Source of the DNA: G963422565 sp963422565
GTDB taxonomy: Bacteria > Pseudomonadota > Alphaproteobacteria > MPNO01
Direction of reading: 5' to 3'
Length of the DNA: 64,000 bases
NCBI GenBank assembly: GCA_963422565.1
Contig: OY730228.1
Span: forward strand, 2,480,001-2,544,000
Below the pieces are notes generated by a model, which was not told where the DNA came from, did not search any database, and was given only the letters and a program-made list of their open reading frames with translations. Every line of letters starts with the position of its first letter. Position 1 is the first letter of the stretch. Below are positions 54,905-63,957 of this stretch, piece by piece. A program made the position numbers and the translations under genes.

Positions 54905-55144
54905 ATGGCAGAGCCCGCGATCGCGCGGAAGGAACCCTATGGAGTCGATGTCGAGGCGGGCCGGGAATATTGGTGGTGCGCCTGCGGACGGAGCGCGCGC
55001 CAGCCCTTCTGCGACGGCTCCCACAAGGGCACCGGGTTCGCACCGCAGCAATACGCGGCCGGAGCCGATCGCAAGGTCTGGTTCTGCGGCTGCAAGCGGA
55101 CCGCCAACGCCCCGGTCTGCGACGGAACGCATAACGGCCTCTGA
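54905..55144 (+). CDS. Double CDGSH iron-sulfur protein
   Basis: 79 residues with two CDGSH-type 2Fe-2S sites: WCACGRSARQPFCDGSH and FCGCKRTANAPVCDGTH, each C-X-C-X9-C-X3-H. This tandem soluble form resembles the bacterial mitoNEET-type Miner2 proteins and probably stores or transfers labile 2Fe-2S clusters or electrons. A GAAGGAAGAG site precedes the ATG. It is divergent from ispH, itself an Fe-S enzyme. Confidence 0.92.
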   Translation: MAEPAIARKEPYGVDVEAGREYWWCACGRSARQPFCDGSHKGTGFAPQQYAAGADRKVWFCGCKRTANAPVCDGTHNGL

Positions 55145-55154
55145 AGCGGGGGCC

Positions 55155-55673
55155 GTGTTCGCCCGCCGAGCAGGGCTGGCTCTGCTCGCCGCCGCCCTGC
55201 TGGCCGGCTGCGGCGGCAGCCGGGAGCGGGTCGCCTGCCCGCGCGTGGACATCGCCGAATATGTCGGCGATCTCGTCCGCTTCCGGGCGGCGCCGGGAAC
55301 GGAGCCGGCGGACGTGGTGTTTCGCTCCAGCCTGGAGGCGATCGCCGGTGACTGCGAGATGGCGGACGGCGCGGTCGAGGCAGCGCTCGACCTGACCTTC
55401 GCGCTGGAGCGCGGCCCGGCCAACCGGGACGGCGGCGCCGCGTTCGAATATTTCGTCGCCGTTCCGCAGTTCCATCCGCGGCCGGAAGGCAAGAAGCGCT
55501 TCCCGGTCGCGCTGCGTTTCCCGGAGGGGCGGGACCGGGTTCTCTACCGCGACCGGATCGCGGTCCGCATCCCGCTTCCCGAGGGGCGCTCGGGCGCCGC
55601 GTTCAACGTCTTCATCGGCCATCAATTGAGCGCGGAGGAGATCGCCTATAACCTTCGGGACATCGGACGCTGA
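55155..55673 (+). CDS. Hypothetical lipoprotein
   Basis: 172 residues from GTG 55155, 10 bases after the CDGSH gene. The signal ALLAAALLAGC ends in a clear LAGC lipobox. The mature part has beta-rich segments (GALDLTF-like AALDLTFALERGP, EYFVAVPQFHP, VALRFPEGRDRVLYRDRIAVRIPL) ending FNVFIGHQLSAEEIAYN. The pattern resembles small conserved alphaproteobacterial lipoproteins of unknown role. Two cysteines (VACPRVD, AGDCEMAD) may pair. Confidence 0.75.
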   Translation: MFARRAGLALLAAALLAGCGGSRERVACPRVDIAEYVGDLVRFRAAPGTEPADVVFRSSLEAIAGDCEMADGAVEAALDLTFALERGPANRDGGAAFEYFVAVPQFHPRPEGKKRFPVALRFPEGRDRVLYRDRIAVRIPLPEGRSGAAFNVFIGHQLSAEEIAYNLRDIGR

Positions 55674-55712
55674 GCGCGCCGGCGGGGGTGCCGCATCGAG
55701 GGAGGAACGGAG

Positions 55713-57035
55713 ATGACGACCGAAAACGCGAGGGGAGGCGGAAAGGCCGGGATCGACCGCAGGGATGCGCTCAGGATCGGCGGCGGGGCGCTCGCGGCCG
55801 CCGCGGTGTCGAGCTTTCCGGCGCCCGCGGTCCATGCCGCCAAGACGGTCAGGATCGGCTTCGTCAGCCCGCAATCGGGGCCGCTCGCGGCGTTCGGCGA
55901 GGCCGATCGGTTCGTTCTCGCCGACGCCCGCGCCGCGATCGGCAACAGCATCAGGATCGGCAAGCGCAGCTACCCGATCGAGATTCTCGCGCGCGATTCG
56001 CAGTCCAACCCCAACCGGGCGGCCGAGGTCGCGGCGGAGCTGATCCTCAGGCACGAGGTCGATCTGATGATCGGCTCGTCCAGCGGCGACACCGTCAACC
56101 CGGTCTCGGATCAGTGCGAGGCCAACGAGGTGCCCTGCGTGACCGCCGACACGCCCTGGCAGATCGTCTATTTCGGACGCGGCGCGACGCCCGACAGGGG
56201 GTTCACCTGGACCTATCACTTCTTCTGGGGCATCGACGACATGATGGGCGTGTTCATGGACATGTGGAACGCGCTGGAGACCAACAAGACGATCGGCAGC
56301 CTGATGGTGAACGACTCCGACGGGGTCGTCGGCGGCGATCCGAAGTTGGGCTTCAGGCCGCCGATGGAGGCGGCCGGCTTCTCCTACAACCAGCCGTCGC
56401 TGTTCCAGCCCGGCACCAGCGACTTCACCGCCCAGATCGCCCAGTTCAAGAAGTGGGGGGCGACGATCCTGACCGGCATCTCGACGCCGCCCGACTTCTC
56501 GACATTCTGGACCCAGGCGGCACAGCAGGGGCTCGTCAAGCAGCTCAAGGCTGCGACCATGGCCAAGGCGCTCCTCTTCCCCTCGGCCATCGAGGCCCTC
56601 GGCGAGCGCGGGGCCGGGCTCACCACCGAGGTCTGGTGGTCGCCGGCGCATCCGTTCAGGTCCAATCTGACGGGCAAGAGCTCGGCCGAGTTCGCCGCCG
56701 CCTATACCGTCGGCACCGGCAAGCAATGGACTCAGCCGCTCGGCTTCAAGCACGCGAATATCGAGGTCGCGATCGATGTCCTGAAGCGCTGCGGCGACCC
56801 GGGCGATCCCCAGGCCATCCTCCGGGCGATCGAGGCGACCGACTACGAATCGATCGTGGGCCCCGTGTCGTGGAAGTTCGGCGACCGCCGCAACCCGGTC
56901 AAGAACGCCTGCCGCACGCCGCTCGTCGGCGGCCAGTGGAAACCCGGCAAGAGCTTCAAATACGATCTGGTGATCGTCGACAACCGGCGCGCCGAGAACA
57001 TCCCCGTCGGCGGCGATCTGGATCCGCTGAGCTGA
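55713..57035 (+). CDS. Liv/Urt-type ABC transporter substrate-binding protein with Tat-like signal
   Basis: 440-residue periplasmic type I binding protein. The signal DRRDALRIGGGALAAAAVSSFPAPAVHA has a twin-arginine pair and suggests folded export. The fold starts KTVRIGFVSPQSGPLAAFGEADRF and has ARDSQSNPNRAAEVAAELI. Relatives bind branched-chain amino acids, urea, amides or aromatic acids; I cannot tell which. Starts behind GGGAGGAACGGAG. First gene of a five-gene importer cassette, coupled to the next gene through CTGA. Confidence 0.9.
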   Translation: MTTENARGGGKAGIDRRDALRIGGGALAAAAVSSFPAPAVHAAKTVRIGFVSPQSGPLAAFGEADRFVLADARAAIGNSIRIGKRSYPIEILARDSQSNPNRAAEVAAELILRHEVDLMIGSSSGDTVNPVSDQCEANEVPCVTADTPWQIVYFGRGATPDRGFTWTYHFFWGIDDMMGVFMDMWNALETNKTIGSLMVNDSDGVVGGDPKLGFRPPMEAAGFSYNQPSLFQPGTSDFTAQIAQFKKWGATILTGISTPPDFSTFWTQAAQQGLVKQLKAATMAKALLFPSAIEALGERGAGLTTEVWWSPAHPFRSNLTGKSSAEFAAAYTVGTGKQWTQPLGFKHANIEVAIDVLKRCGDPGDPQAILRAIEATDYESIVGPVSWKFGDRRNPVKNACRTPLVGGQWKPGKSFKYDLVIVDNRRAENIPVGGDLDPLS

Positions 57036-57757
57036 CGGCGATCCTGACGGTCGAGGGCCTGCGCAAGAGCTTCGGTTCGCTGCGGGTCATCGACTCCTTC
57101 GACCTCCATCTGGACCGGGGGGAGGCGCTGGGGATCATCGGTCCCAACGGGGCCGGGAAGAGCACGCTGTTCAACCTGATAACCGGCAGTCTCCGACCCG
57201 ATGCCGGGCGGATCGTCTTCGACGGCGGCGACATCACCGCGGCTCCGGCCCATATCCGATGTCGTGCCGGGATCGCGCGCTCCTATCAGATCCCGCACCC
57301 GTTCGGCGGCATGACGGTGTTCGAGAACCTGCTCGTCGGGGCGGTGTTCGGCGGCCGCGGCTCGGAACGCGAGGCCTACGGCTTCTGCGAGGACATCCTC
57401 GCGCGCACCGACCTGATCGACCGGGCGAACACGCTCGCCGGGGCGCTGACGCTACTCGAGCGCAAGCGGCTCGAGCTGGCGCGTGCGCTGGCGACCCGGC
57501 CGCGCGTCCTGCTGCTCGACGAGATCGCCGGCGGGCTCACCGAGCACGAGATCGCGGCGCTGGTGGACACGATCCGCGCCATTCGCGCGCGCGACGTGTC
57601 GATCGTCTGGGTCGAGCATATCGTCCATGCGCTTCTCTCCCTGGTCGACCGCCTCGTCGTCATCGATTTCGGCCGCAAGCTCGACGACGGCGACCCCCGA
57701 ACGGTCGTCGACAGCCCGGAGGTGCGCGCGGTCTATATGGGGATCCCCGTCGAGTGA
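57032..57757 (+). CDS. LivG-type ABC transporter ATP-binding protein, apparently starting at CTG
   Basis: 241 residues. Walker A GPNGAGKSTLFNLITG, Q-loop SYQIPHPFGGMTVFENLLVG, Walker B RVLLLDEIAGGL, switch His in VEHIV. The signature region reads ALTLLERKRLELARAL, with TLLE in place of LSxGQ as in many LivG-like proteins. The family starts 'MxxILxVxGLxKxFG'. Here that sequence follows CTG at 57032, which overlaps the upstream stop as CTGA. The nearest in-frame ATG, GTG or TTG upstream is GTG 56936, 96 bases inside the previous gene; none occurs downstream before Walker A. Confidence 0.9.
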   Translation: MTAILTVEGLRKSFGSLRVIDSFDLHLDRGEALGIIGPNGAGKSTLFNLITGSLRPDAGRIVFDGGDITAAPAHIRCRAGIARSYQIPHPFGGMTVFENLLVGAVFGGRGSEREAYGFCEDILARTDLIDRANTLAGALTLLERKRLELARALATRPRVLLLDEIAGGLTEHEIAALVDTIRAIRARDVSIVWVEHIVHALLSLVDRLVVIDFGRKLDDGDPRTVVDSPEVRAVYMGIPVE

Positions 57758-58452
57758 GCTATCTGGAGATCGGCGGGCTGGATGCGTTCTACGGCGACTT
57801 CCAGGCCCTCTTCGCCGTCGACGTCACGCTGGAGGAGCATGAGACCGTCGCCGCGATCGGCGCCAACGGCGCCGGCAAGTCGACGCTGCTGCGCGCGATT
57901 ACCGGGCTCGCGGCGGCGCGGGCGGACCGGCTGCGGTTTCGCGGCCGCAGCATTGCCGGCCGCGCGCCCTGCGACATCGTCGCGCTCGGCATCGCGATGG
58001 TCCCAGAGGGACGGCGTCTGTTTCCGAGCCTGTCGGTCGAGGAGAACCTGGTCATGGGCGGCTATCGCCGCCGGCCGGGGCCGTGGAATCTGGCGCGGGT
58101 CTACGACCTGTTCCCGGCCCTATACGATCGGCGATCGGTCCCCGGTACCGCGCTCAGCGGCGGCGAGCAGCAGATGGCGGCGATCGGGCGGGCGCTGATG
58201 ACCAACCCCGAACTGCTGTTGTTCGACGAGCTGTCGCTGGGCCTCGCGCCGATCGTCGTCAAGGAGATCTACGACGCGCTGCCGAGGATCGGGGCGGACG
58301 GGATGACGATGGTGATCGTCGAGCAGGACATTCACCGGGCGCTCGCCGCGGCCGACCGGGTCTACTGCCTGCAGGAGGGCCGGGTGTCGCTCACCGGGAC
58401 GCCCTCGTCGCTCACCCCTGCGCAGATCACCGCCGCCTATTTCGGGGGGTGA
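57754..58452 (+). CDS. LivF-type ABC transporter ATP-binding protein
   Basis: 232 residues, second ATPase of the importer. Walker A GANGAGKSTLLRAITG, LivF hallmark VPEGRRLFPSLSVEENL, signature ALSGGEQQMAAIGRAL, Walker B LLLFDELSLGLAP, switch His region VEQDIHRAL. GTG start at 57754 overlaps the previous stop (GTGA). The C-terminus ends ITAAYFGG as in the family. Confidence 0.94.
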   Translation: MSYLEIGGLDAFYGDFQALFAVDVTLEEHETVAAIGANGAGKSTLLRAITGLAAARADRLRFRGRSIAGRAPCDIVALGIAMVPEGRRLFPSLSVEENLVMGGYRRRPGPWNLARVYDLFPALYDRRSVPGTALSGGEQQMAAIGRALMTNPELLLFDELSLGLAPIVVKEIYDALPRIGADGMTMVIVEQDIHRALAAADRVYCLQEGRVSLTGTPSSLTPAQITAAYFGG

Positions 58453-59327
58453 GCGTGATCGAATGGGTCAATTCGATCGTCCAGGGCATCCTCACCGGGG
58501 GGCTGTACGCGCTGTTCGCCGCCGGGCTCGCGATCATCTTCGGGGTCATGCGACTGGTGAACATCAGCCATGGCGACCTGATCGTCCTCGCGGCCTTCGT
58601 CGCCATGGTCGTGATCGAGACGACCGGCGTCGATCCCTTTCTGAGCATGGCGGCGGTGCTGCCGTTGATGTTCTTCTGCGGCTATCTGCTCCAGCGGGCG
58701 GTCTTGAACTTCACGCTGGGCAGCGACCTGTTGCCGCCGCTGCTGGTGACGTTCGGCATCTCGATCGTGATCCAGAACCTTCTCCTCGAAGTGTTCAGCG
58801 CGGATTCGCGCCGGCTCGCCGCCGGGCCGATCGAGACCGCCGGCATCGTCCTCGCCGAGGGGCTCGAGATCGGGGTCCTGCCGCTGATCGTGTTCGCCGC
58901 GGCGGTGTTGCTGATCGCCGGCGTCCAGCTCGCCTTCAGCCGCACGGCGCTCGGGCGGGCTTTTCGGGCGACCTCCGACGACCGGGTGACCGCCCAGCTC
59001 ATGGGCGTCGACCACCGCCATGTCTTCGCGCTGGCGATGGCGGTCTCGCTGGTCCTGGTCGGCATCGCCGGCGTGTTTCTGGGCATCCGCACCAATTTCG
59101 ATCCGGCGCTCGGACCGTCGCGGTTGCTGTTCGCCTTCGAGGCGGTGATCATCGGCGGGCTCGGCTCGATCTGGGGCACGCTCGCCGGCGGGGTGATCCT
59201 CGGCGTGGCCCAGAATATCGGCGCCAAGATCGACCCCGGCTGGCAGATCCTCGCTGGCCATTTCGCGTTCCTGGCGATCCTCGTGGTGCGGCCCAACGGG
59301 CTGTTTCCGAGGACGCGCGATGAATAG
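58449..59327 (+). CDS. LivH-type ABC transporter permease
   Basis: 292-residue inner-membrane permease with about eight helices. It begins SIVQGILTGGLYALFAAGLAIIFGVMRLVNISHGDLI, the classic LivH entry. The EAA-like coupling region is TALGRAFRATSDDRVTAQLMGVD, and the end is EAVIIGGLGSIWGTLAGGVILG. GTG 58449 overlaps the LivF stop; GTG 58455 two codons in is an alternative. Confidence 0.93.
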   Translation: MSVIEWVNSIVQGILTGGLYALFAAGLAIIFGVMRLVNISHGDLIVLAAFVAMVVIETTGVDPFLSMAAVLPLMFFCGYLLQRAVLNFTLGSDLLPPLLVTFGISIVIQNLLLEVFSADSRRLAAGPIETAGIVLAEGLEIGVLPLIVFAAAVLLIAGVQLAFSRTALGRAFRATSDDRVTAQLMGVDHRHVFALAMAVSLVLVGIAGVFLGIRTNFDPALGPSRLLFAFEAVIIGGLGSIWGTLAGGVILGVAQNIGAKIDPGWQILAGHFAFLAILVVRPNGLFPRTRDE

Positions 59328-60348
59328 TCGGGTCGCGCGGTCGACCCGGGCGAGCCGGTTGGGCGCTGGCGTCGGGTTGCCGCTGCTGCTCGTCCTGATA
59401 TCGCTGCCGTTCTGGGGCGACCGGGCGTCGATGCGCCTCCTCGTCGAAGTCTTCTACATCCTCGCCTTGGCGCAGCTCTGGAACCTGATGGCGGGGTATG
59501 GCGGGCTGGTCTCGATCGGCCAGCAGGCCTATCTCGGGCTCGGCGGCTACATGCTGTTCGTTCTCGTGATCTACGCTGATGTCGGGACGCTGTGGACCGT
59601 CCCGCTGGCCGGCGCGCTGGGCGCCCTGGCCTCGCTGCCCATCGCCTTCCTGGTGTTCCGCCTGCGCGGGCACTATTTCGCCATCGGCACCTGGGTGATC
59701 GCCGAGATGTTCCTGCTGGGTTTCGCCCAGATCAAGACGCTCGGTGGCGGCTCGGGGATGAGTCTCCCGATCTCCGCCCTCAAGTCGATCGCCGCGAGCC
59801 GCGCCGACCGGGACGCGGTCATCTACTGGCTGGCCCTCGGCCTGGCGGTCCTGGTGGTCGCGGCCGTCTATCTGCTGCTGCGCTCGCGGCATGGGCTGGC
59901 GCTGACCGCGATCCGCGATTCCGAGGAGGCCTCGCGCAGCCTCGGCGTCGACAATTTCCGCGCCAAGCTCCTGGTGTATATCCTGGCCGCCTTCGGGACC
60001 TCGGCGATCGGCGCGTTGATCTACATGACCAAGCTCCGCATCAGCCCGGGCGCCGCCTTCGACATCAACTGGACCACGACGATCATCTTCATCGTGGTGA
60101 TCGGCGGCATCGGCTCGATCGAGGGGCCGATCCTCGGGACGCTGGTCTATTTCCTGCTGCGCGAGCCGCTCGCCCCCTACGGCGCCTGGTATCTGATCCT
60201 GCTGGGCGCGATCGCGATCGTGGTCATGCTGCGCGCGCCGCAGGGCCTGTGGGGCCTGATCGGCCGCCGACCGGGGCTGGAGCTGTTCCCGGTCCGGCGG
60301 CGGCTGGTCCGCGCAGCCGAATTCGACAAGCGGAGGAGGAGGCCGTGA
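59320..60348 (+). CDS. LivM-type ABC transporter permease
   Basis: 342-residue second permease with about nine helices. LWNLMAGYGGLVSIGQQAYLGLGGY is the family hallmark; coupling region RHGLALTAIRDSEEASRSLGVDNFRAKL; and IGGIGSIEGPILGTLVYFLLRE near the end. The ATG at 59320 overlaps the end of the LivH-type gene by eight bases. The highly basic C-terminus (EFDKRRRRP) leads straight into the next gene. Confidence 0.93.
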   Translation: MNSRVARSTRASRLGAGVGLPLLLVLISLPFWGDRASMRLLVEVFYILALAQLWNLMAGYGGLVSIGQQAYLGLGGYMLFVLVIYADVGTLWTVPLAGALGALASLPIAFLVFRLRGHYFAIGTWVIAEMFLLGFAQIKTLGGGSGMSLPISALKSIAASRADRDAVIYWLALGLAVLVVAAVYLLLRSRHGLALTAIRDSEEASRSLGVDNFRAKLLVYILAAFGTSAIGALIYMTKLRISPGAAFDINWTTTIIFIVVIGGIGSIEGPILGTLVYFLLREPLAPYGAWYLILLGAIAIVVMLRAPQGLWGLIGRRPGLELFPVRRRLVRAAEFDKRRRRP

Positions 60349-61424
60349 TGAGCGACCGCTGCAACGTCCTGATCCTGGGCGCGTCCTACGGGGCGCTGCT
60401 CGGCACCAAGCTCGCGCTGGCGGGGCACGACGCCACCCTGGTCTGCCTGCCCGCGGAGGCGGCGCTCGTGAACGGCGAGGGCCAGCGGGTGCGGCTGCCG
60501 ATCCGGGGCCGGAACGCCCCGGTCGAGATCGATTCGCGCGACCTGCCGGGGCGGCTGACCGCCGCGACCACGGACGAGGCCGAGCCCGCGGCCTGCGACC
60601 TCGTCGCCCTCGCCATGCAGGAGCCGCAATACCGCGCCCCCGGGGTGCGCGACCTTCTGGAGGCCGCCGCCGCCGCGCGGGTGCCCTGCATGTCGATCAT
60701 GAACATGCCGCCGCCGCCCTTCCTGCGCCGCATTCCGGGTCTCGACGCAGATGCGCTGGCGGGCTGCTATACCGATCCGACGGTGTGGGACCGCTTCGAT
60801 CCGGCCCTCGTGACGCTCTGCAGTCCCGATCCGCAGGCGTTCCGCCCGCCCGACGAGAAGACCAATGTCCTCCAGGTGAGCCTGCCCACGAACTTCAAGG
60901 CGGCGCGCTTCGACTCCGAGGCGCATACGGCGGTCCTCCGGACGCTCGCCGCCGATATCGAGGCGATTCGCTACGACGACGGCGGTGTGGCGATCGAGCT
61001 GCCGGTCAAGCTCAAGATCCACGAGTCGGCGTTCGTCCCGCTCGCGAAATGGGCCATGCTGCTGACCGGCAATTACCGCTGCGTCGGCGCCGACGGGATG
61101 CGCTCGATACGCGATGCGGTGCACGGAGATCTCGCGCTGTCGCGCAGCGTCTACGGCTGGGTGAACGATCTCTGCATCGCGCTCGGCGCGGACGCGGCCG
61201 ACCTCGTGCCGTTCGAGAAATATGCGAGAGCCGCCCAAGGGCTGGTCCGGCCCTCCTCGGCGGCCCGGGCGCTGGCGGCGGGTGCCCGGAATATCGAACG
61301 GGCGGACCGTCTGGTTCGCGACATCGCGCGTGGCATGGGCCGGCGTCTCGAGACCGTGGACCGGACGGTCGCGCGCGTGGACGACTGGCTCGCCCGGAAC
61401 AGGGCCCGCCCCGCCGCCGGCTGA
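60348..61424 (+). CDS. Rossmann-fold oxidoreductase-like protein (ketopantoate reductase/opine dehydrogenase type)
   Basis: 358 residues. The N-terminus VLILGASYGALLGTKLALAGHDATLVC is a dinucleotide-binding fold, with GASYGA in place of GxGxxG. PVKLKIHESAFVPLAKWAMLLTGNYRC in the middle matches the helical substrate domain of 6-phosphogluconate-dehydrogenase-like enzymes, where a Lys is catalytic. Opine or ketopantoate-type dehydrogenases have this order. The start overlaps the permease stop (TGATG), so it is part of the importer operon and may process the imported compound. Substrate unknown. Confidence 0.75.
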   Translation: MSDRCNVLILGASYGALLGTKLALAGHDATLVCLPAEAALVNGEGQRVRLPIRGRNAPVEIDSRDLPGRLTAATTDEAEPAACDLVALAMQEPQYRAPGVRDLLEAAAAARVPCMSIMNMPPPPFLRRIPGLDADALAGCYTDPTVWDRFDPALVTLCSPDPQAFRPPDEKTNVLQVSLPTNFKAARFDSEAHTAVLRTLAADIEAIRYDDGGVAIELPVKLKIHESAFVPLAKWAMLLTGNYRCVGADGMRSIRDAVHGDLALSRSVYGWVNDLCIALGADAADLVPFEKYARAAQGLVRPSSAARALAAGARNIERADRLVRDIARGMGRRLETVDRTVARVDDWLARNRARPAAG

Positions 61425-61506
61425 CCGGGAACCGGTCGGCGGCCGGGGGTTATCGTCTCGACCCGGCCGTGTCACTCTTGCGGGGCGAGGGAGAGGAAGA
61501 CGGCCG

Positions 61507-62982
61507 ATGCCGAGCTCTACCGGGAACGGCGGGGACCCGGCGAAGATGGGGGGCCTCTTCGCGGGCTACGCACACGACCCCGAGTTCTACGACGAGATGT
61601 TCGCCGCCGGCGAGCCGCACCCGCATTGCCGGAAGCTGTACGACGCGCTCGCGGCGATCCCGCGCGACGCGATCGCCGCCATGCAGGAGCGCGCCGAGAA
61701 GTCCTTCCTGCAGGAGGGCATCACGTTCTCGGTCTATGGCGAGGAGGGGGCGGAGGAACGGATCATACCGATCGACGTCCTGCCGCGGGTCATCGACGCC
61801 GCCTCATGGGCGCTCCTCGAACGCGGGCTGCACCAGCGGCTCGAAGCGCTGAACCTGTTTCTGGCGGATATCTACGGCCCGGCCCGCTGCCTGTCGGACG
61901 GCGTCGTGCCGGTGGATCTGGTTCGCGGCTGCCCGCAATACCGTGTCGAGATGCGCGGGGTGGCGGCGCCCTGCGGCGTGCATGTCGCCCTGTGCGGGAC
62001 GGATCTGGTGCGGACGCATGACGGCTTCATGGTGCTCGAGGACAATCTCCGCGTGCCGTCGGGGGTCTCCTACATGCTGGCCAACCGTCGCGCGGTGAAG
62101 ACGGGGCTGCGCAACCTGTTCCGGGACAACCGGGTGCGCGGCATCGACGATTACGGCCGGATGCTGCGAGAGACTCTGGGCGAGCTGGCCCCGCCCGGGG
62201 TTTCCGACCCCTGCATCGTCCTGTTGACTCCGGGCGCCTACAACTCCGCCTTTTACGAGCATATGTTCCTCGCTCGCGAGATGGGGGTCGAGCTCGTGGA
62301 GGGGAACGACCTTCTGGTCAGCGACGGCCTTGTCTACATGCGGACCACGGGCGGGCTCAGGCGGGTCGACGTGATCTACCGCCGCCTCGACGACGAGTAT
62401 CTGGACCCGCTCGCCTTCCGCTCCGATTCGCAGCTCGGGGTGCCCGGGCTCTTCTACGCCTACCGGATGGGCAATGTCGTGATCGCCAACGCGCCGGGAA
62501 CCGGGGTCGCCGACGACAAGAGCGTCTATGCCTACATCCCCGACGTGATCCGCTATTTCCTGGGGGAGGAGCCGCTGCTCGCCAATGTCGAGACCCATCT
62601 CTGCCGCGAACCCGAGGGTCTCGAATACACGCTCGACAATCTCGACCGGCTGGTCGTCAAGACGGTGGGCGGTTCGGGCGGGTACGGCATGCTGGTGGGC
62701 CCGCATGCGAGCTCGGCCGAGCGCGCGGCCTATGCCGAGGGGATCCGCAGGGACCCCGCCAACTTCATTTCCCAGCCGACCCTCGCGCTGTCCTGCGCGC
62801 CTTGCCTGACCGAGGACGGAGCCGCGCCGCGCCATGTCGATCTGCGCCCGTTCGTGCTGCGCGGGCGCAAGGCTCGGCTGGTGCCCGGCGCCTTCTGCCG
62901 GGTCGCGCTCACCCCCGGATCGCTGGTCGTCAACTCGAGCCAGGGCGGGGGCGGCAAGGACTTCTGGGTGCTCTCGGATTAG
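61507..62982 (+). CDS. Circularly permuted ATP-grasp type 2 protein
   Basis: 491 residues. The N-terminus FAGYAHDPEFYDEMFAAGEPHPHCRKLYDAL and IDVLPRVIDAASWALLERGLHQRLEALNLFLADIYGPA, then VLEDNLRVPSGVSYMLANR, NVETHLCREPEGLEYTLDNLDRLVVKTVGGSGGYGMLVGP and SSQGGGGKDFWVLSD, define the CP_ATPgrasp_2 (DUF404/407) family. ATP-grasp enzymes usually join a carboxylate to an amine or thiol; the product of this branch is unknown. First gene of a conserved trio with the alpha-E and transglutaminase genes, ending three bases before the second. Confidence 0.93.
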   Translation: MPSSTGNGGDPAKMGGLFAGYAHDPEFYDEMFAAGEPHPHCRKLYDALAAIPRDAIAAMQERAEKSFLQEGITFSVYGEEGAEERIIPIDVLPRVIDAASWALLERGLHQRLEALNLFLADIYGPARCLSDGVVPVDLVRGCPQYRVEMRGVAAPCGVHVALCGTDLVRTHDGFMVLEDNLRVPSGVSYMLANRRAVKTGLRNLFRDNRVRGIDDYGRMLRETLGELAPPGVSDPCIVLLTPGAYNSAFYEHMFLAREMGVELVEGNDLLVSDGLVYMRTTGGLRRVDVIYRRLDDEYLDPLAFRSDSQLGVPGLFYAYRMGNVVIANAPGTGVADDKSVYAYIPDVIRYFLGEEPLLANVETHLCREPEGLEYTLDNLDRLVVKTVGGSGGYGMLVGPHASSAERAAYAEGIRRDPANFISQPTLALSCAPCLTEDGAAPRHVDLRPFVLRGRKARLVPGAFCRVALTPGSLVVNSSQGGGGKDFWVLSD

Positions 62983-62985
62983 GAC

Positions 62986-63957
62986 ATGTTGTCGCGAAGC
63001 GCCCAGGGGCTCTACTGGATCGGCCGCTATCTCGAGCGCGCCCAGCATGGCTGCCGCCTGCTCGCCGATCAGATGGAGGCGCTGGAGGATCGGACGGTGG
63101 AGGAGATCGACCGGTGCTGGCGGCGGCTCTATTCCGGGCTCGGCCAGACCCCGGTCGGCGGCGGCCTGTCGTCGAGCGAGGGCGACGAGAACTTCATGCG
63201 CGCCGATGCCTACACGCTGGCCGACGACCTGACCTTCGAGGCGAAGAACCCCGATTCGATCCACAACTGCCTTGCGCTGGCGCGCGAGAACGCGCGGAAG
63301 GTCCGCCATGTCCTCGGCGGCGACATGTGGTTCGGTCTAAACGTCGCCTATCTGGGTCTCCGTGATACCGCCATCGCGGATATCTGGGCGGACGGGCCGG
63401 GCGCGTTCTACCGCCGCACCGAGGACGCGATCCAGGCCTTTCTCGGGATCGCGGAGAGCGCGATGTACCGGGACGAGGGTTGGCATTTCCTCCGGCTCGG
63501 ACGCTTCGTCGAGCGCGCCCAGCTCCTCGCCGCGCTGCTCGAAGCGCAGCTCGCGGTCTGTCCGGCCGACGATCCGCACGCCGAAGCCGACTGGCGGGCG
63601 CTGCTGCGGATCTGCGAGGCGCGCCTCGCCCATAACCGTCTGCACGGATTCGACTACAGGCCGGATAAGGTCATCGATCTGCTGGTGTCGGACCCGCTGC
63701 TCTCGCACTCGATCCGCCATGCGTTGGCGCAGATCCGCGAAGCCCTCGAAGCGATCTCGACGCGCGGCCGGCTCGCCGTCGCGCTGGAGCGTCGGACAGG
63801 CCGGATGGTGGCGCATATCGACTATGGCTGGCCGGAGCGCGATGCCGGTGCCGCGCGCGGCGCGCTTCGGGAGGTCCGCGACTCCTGCCGCCGGCTGCAT
63901 GAGGATATCGACGCGACCTACTTCCATTACGAGATCGAGGACGCACCGGGGTCATGA
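62986..63957 (+). CDS. Alpha-E domain protein
   Basis: 323-residue helical protein of the DUF403/alpha-E family, which nearly always accompanies permuted ATP-grasp genes. It begins SRSAQGLYWIGRYLERAQHGCRLLADQME; SIHNCLALARENARKVRHVLGGDMW and FLRLGRFVERAQLLAALLE are diagnostic. The enzyme activity is unproved. Stop overlaps the next gene as ATGA. Confidence 0.93.
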   Translation: MLSRSAQGLYWIGRYLERAQHGCRLLADQMEALEDRTVEEIDRCWRRLYSGLGQTPVGGGLSSSEGDENFMRADAYTLADDLTFEAKNPDSIHNCLALARENARKVRHVLGGDMWFGLNVAYLGLRDTAIADIWADGPGAFYRRTEDAIQAFLGIAESAMYRDEGWHFLRLGRFVERAQLLAALLEAQLAVCPADDPHAEADWRALLRICEARLAHNRLHGFDYRPDKVIDLLVSDPLLSHSIRHALAQIREALEAISTRGRLAVALERRTGRMVAHIDYGWPERDAGAARGALREVRDSCRRLHEDIDATYFHYEIEDAPGS

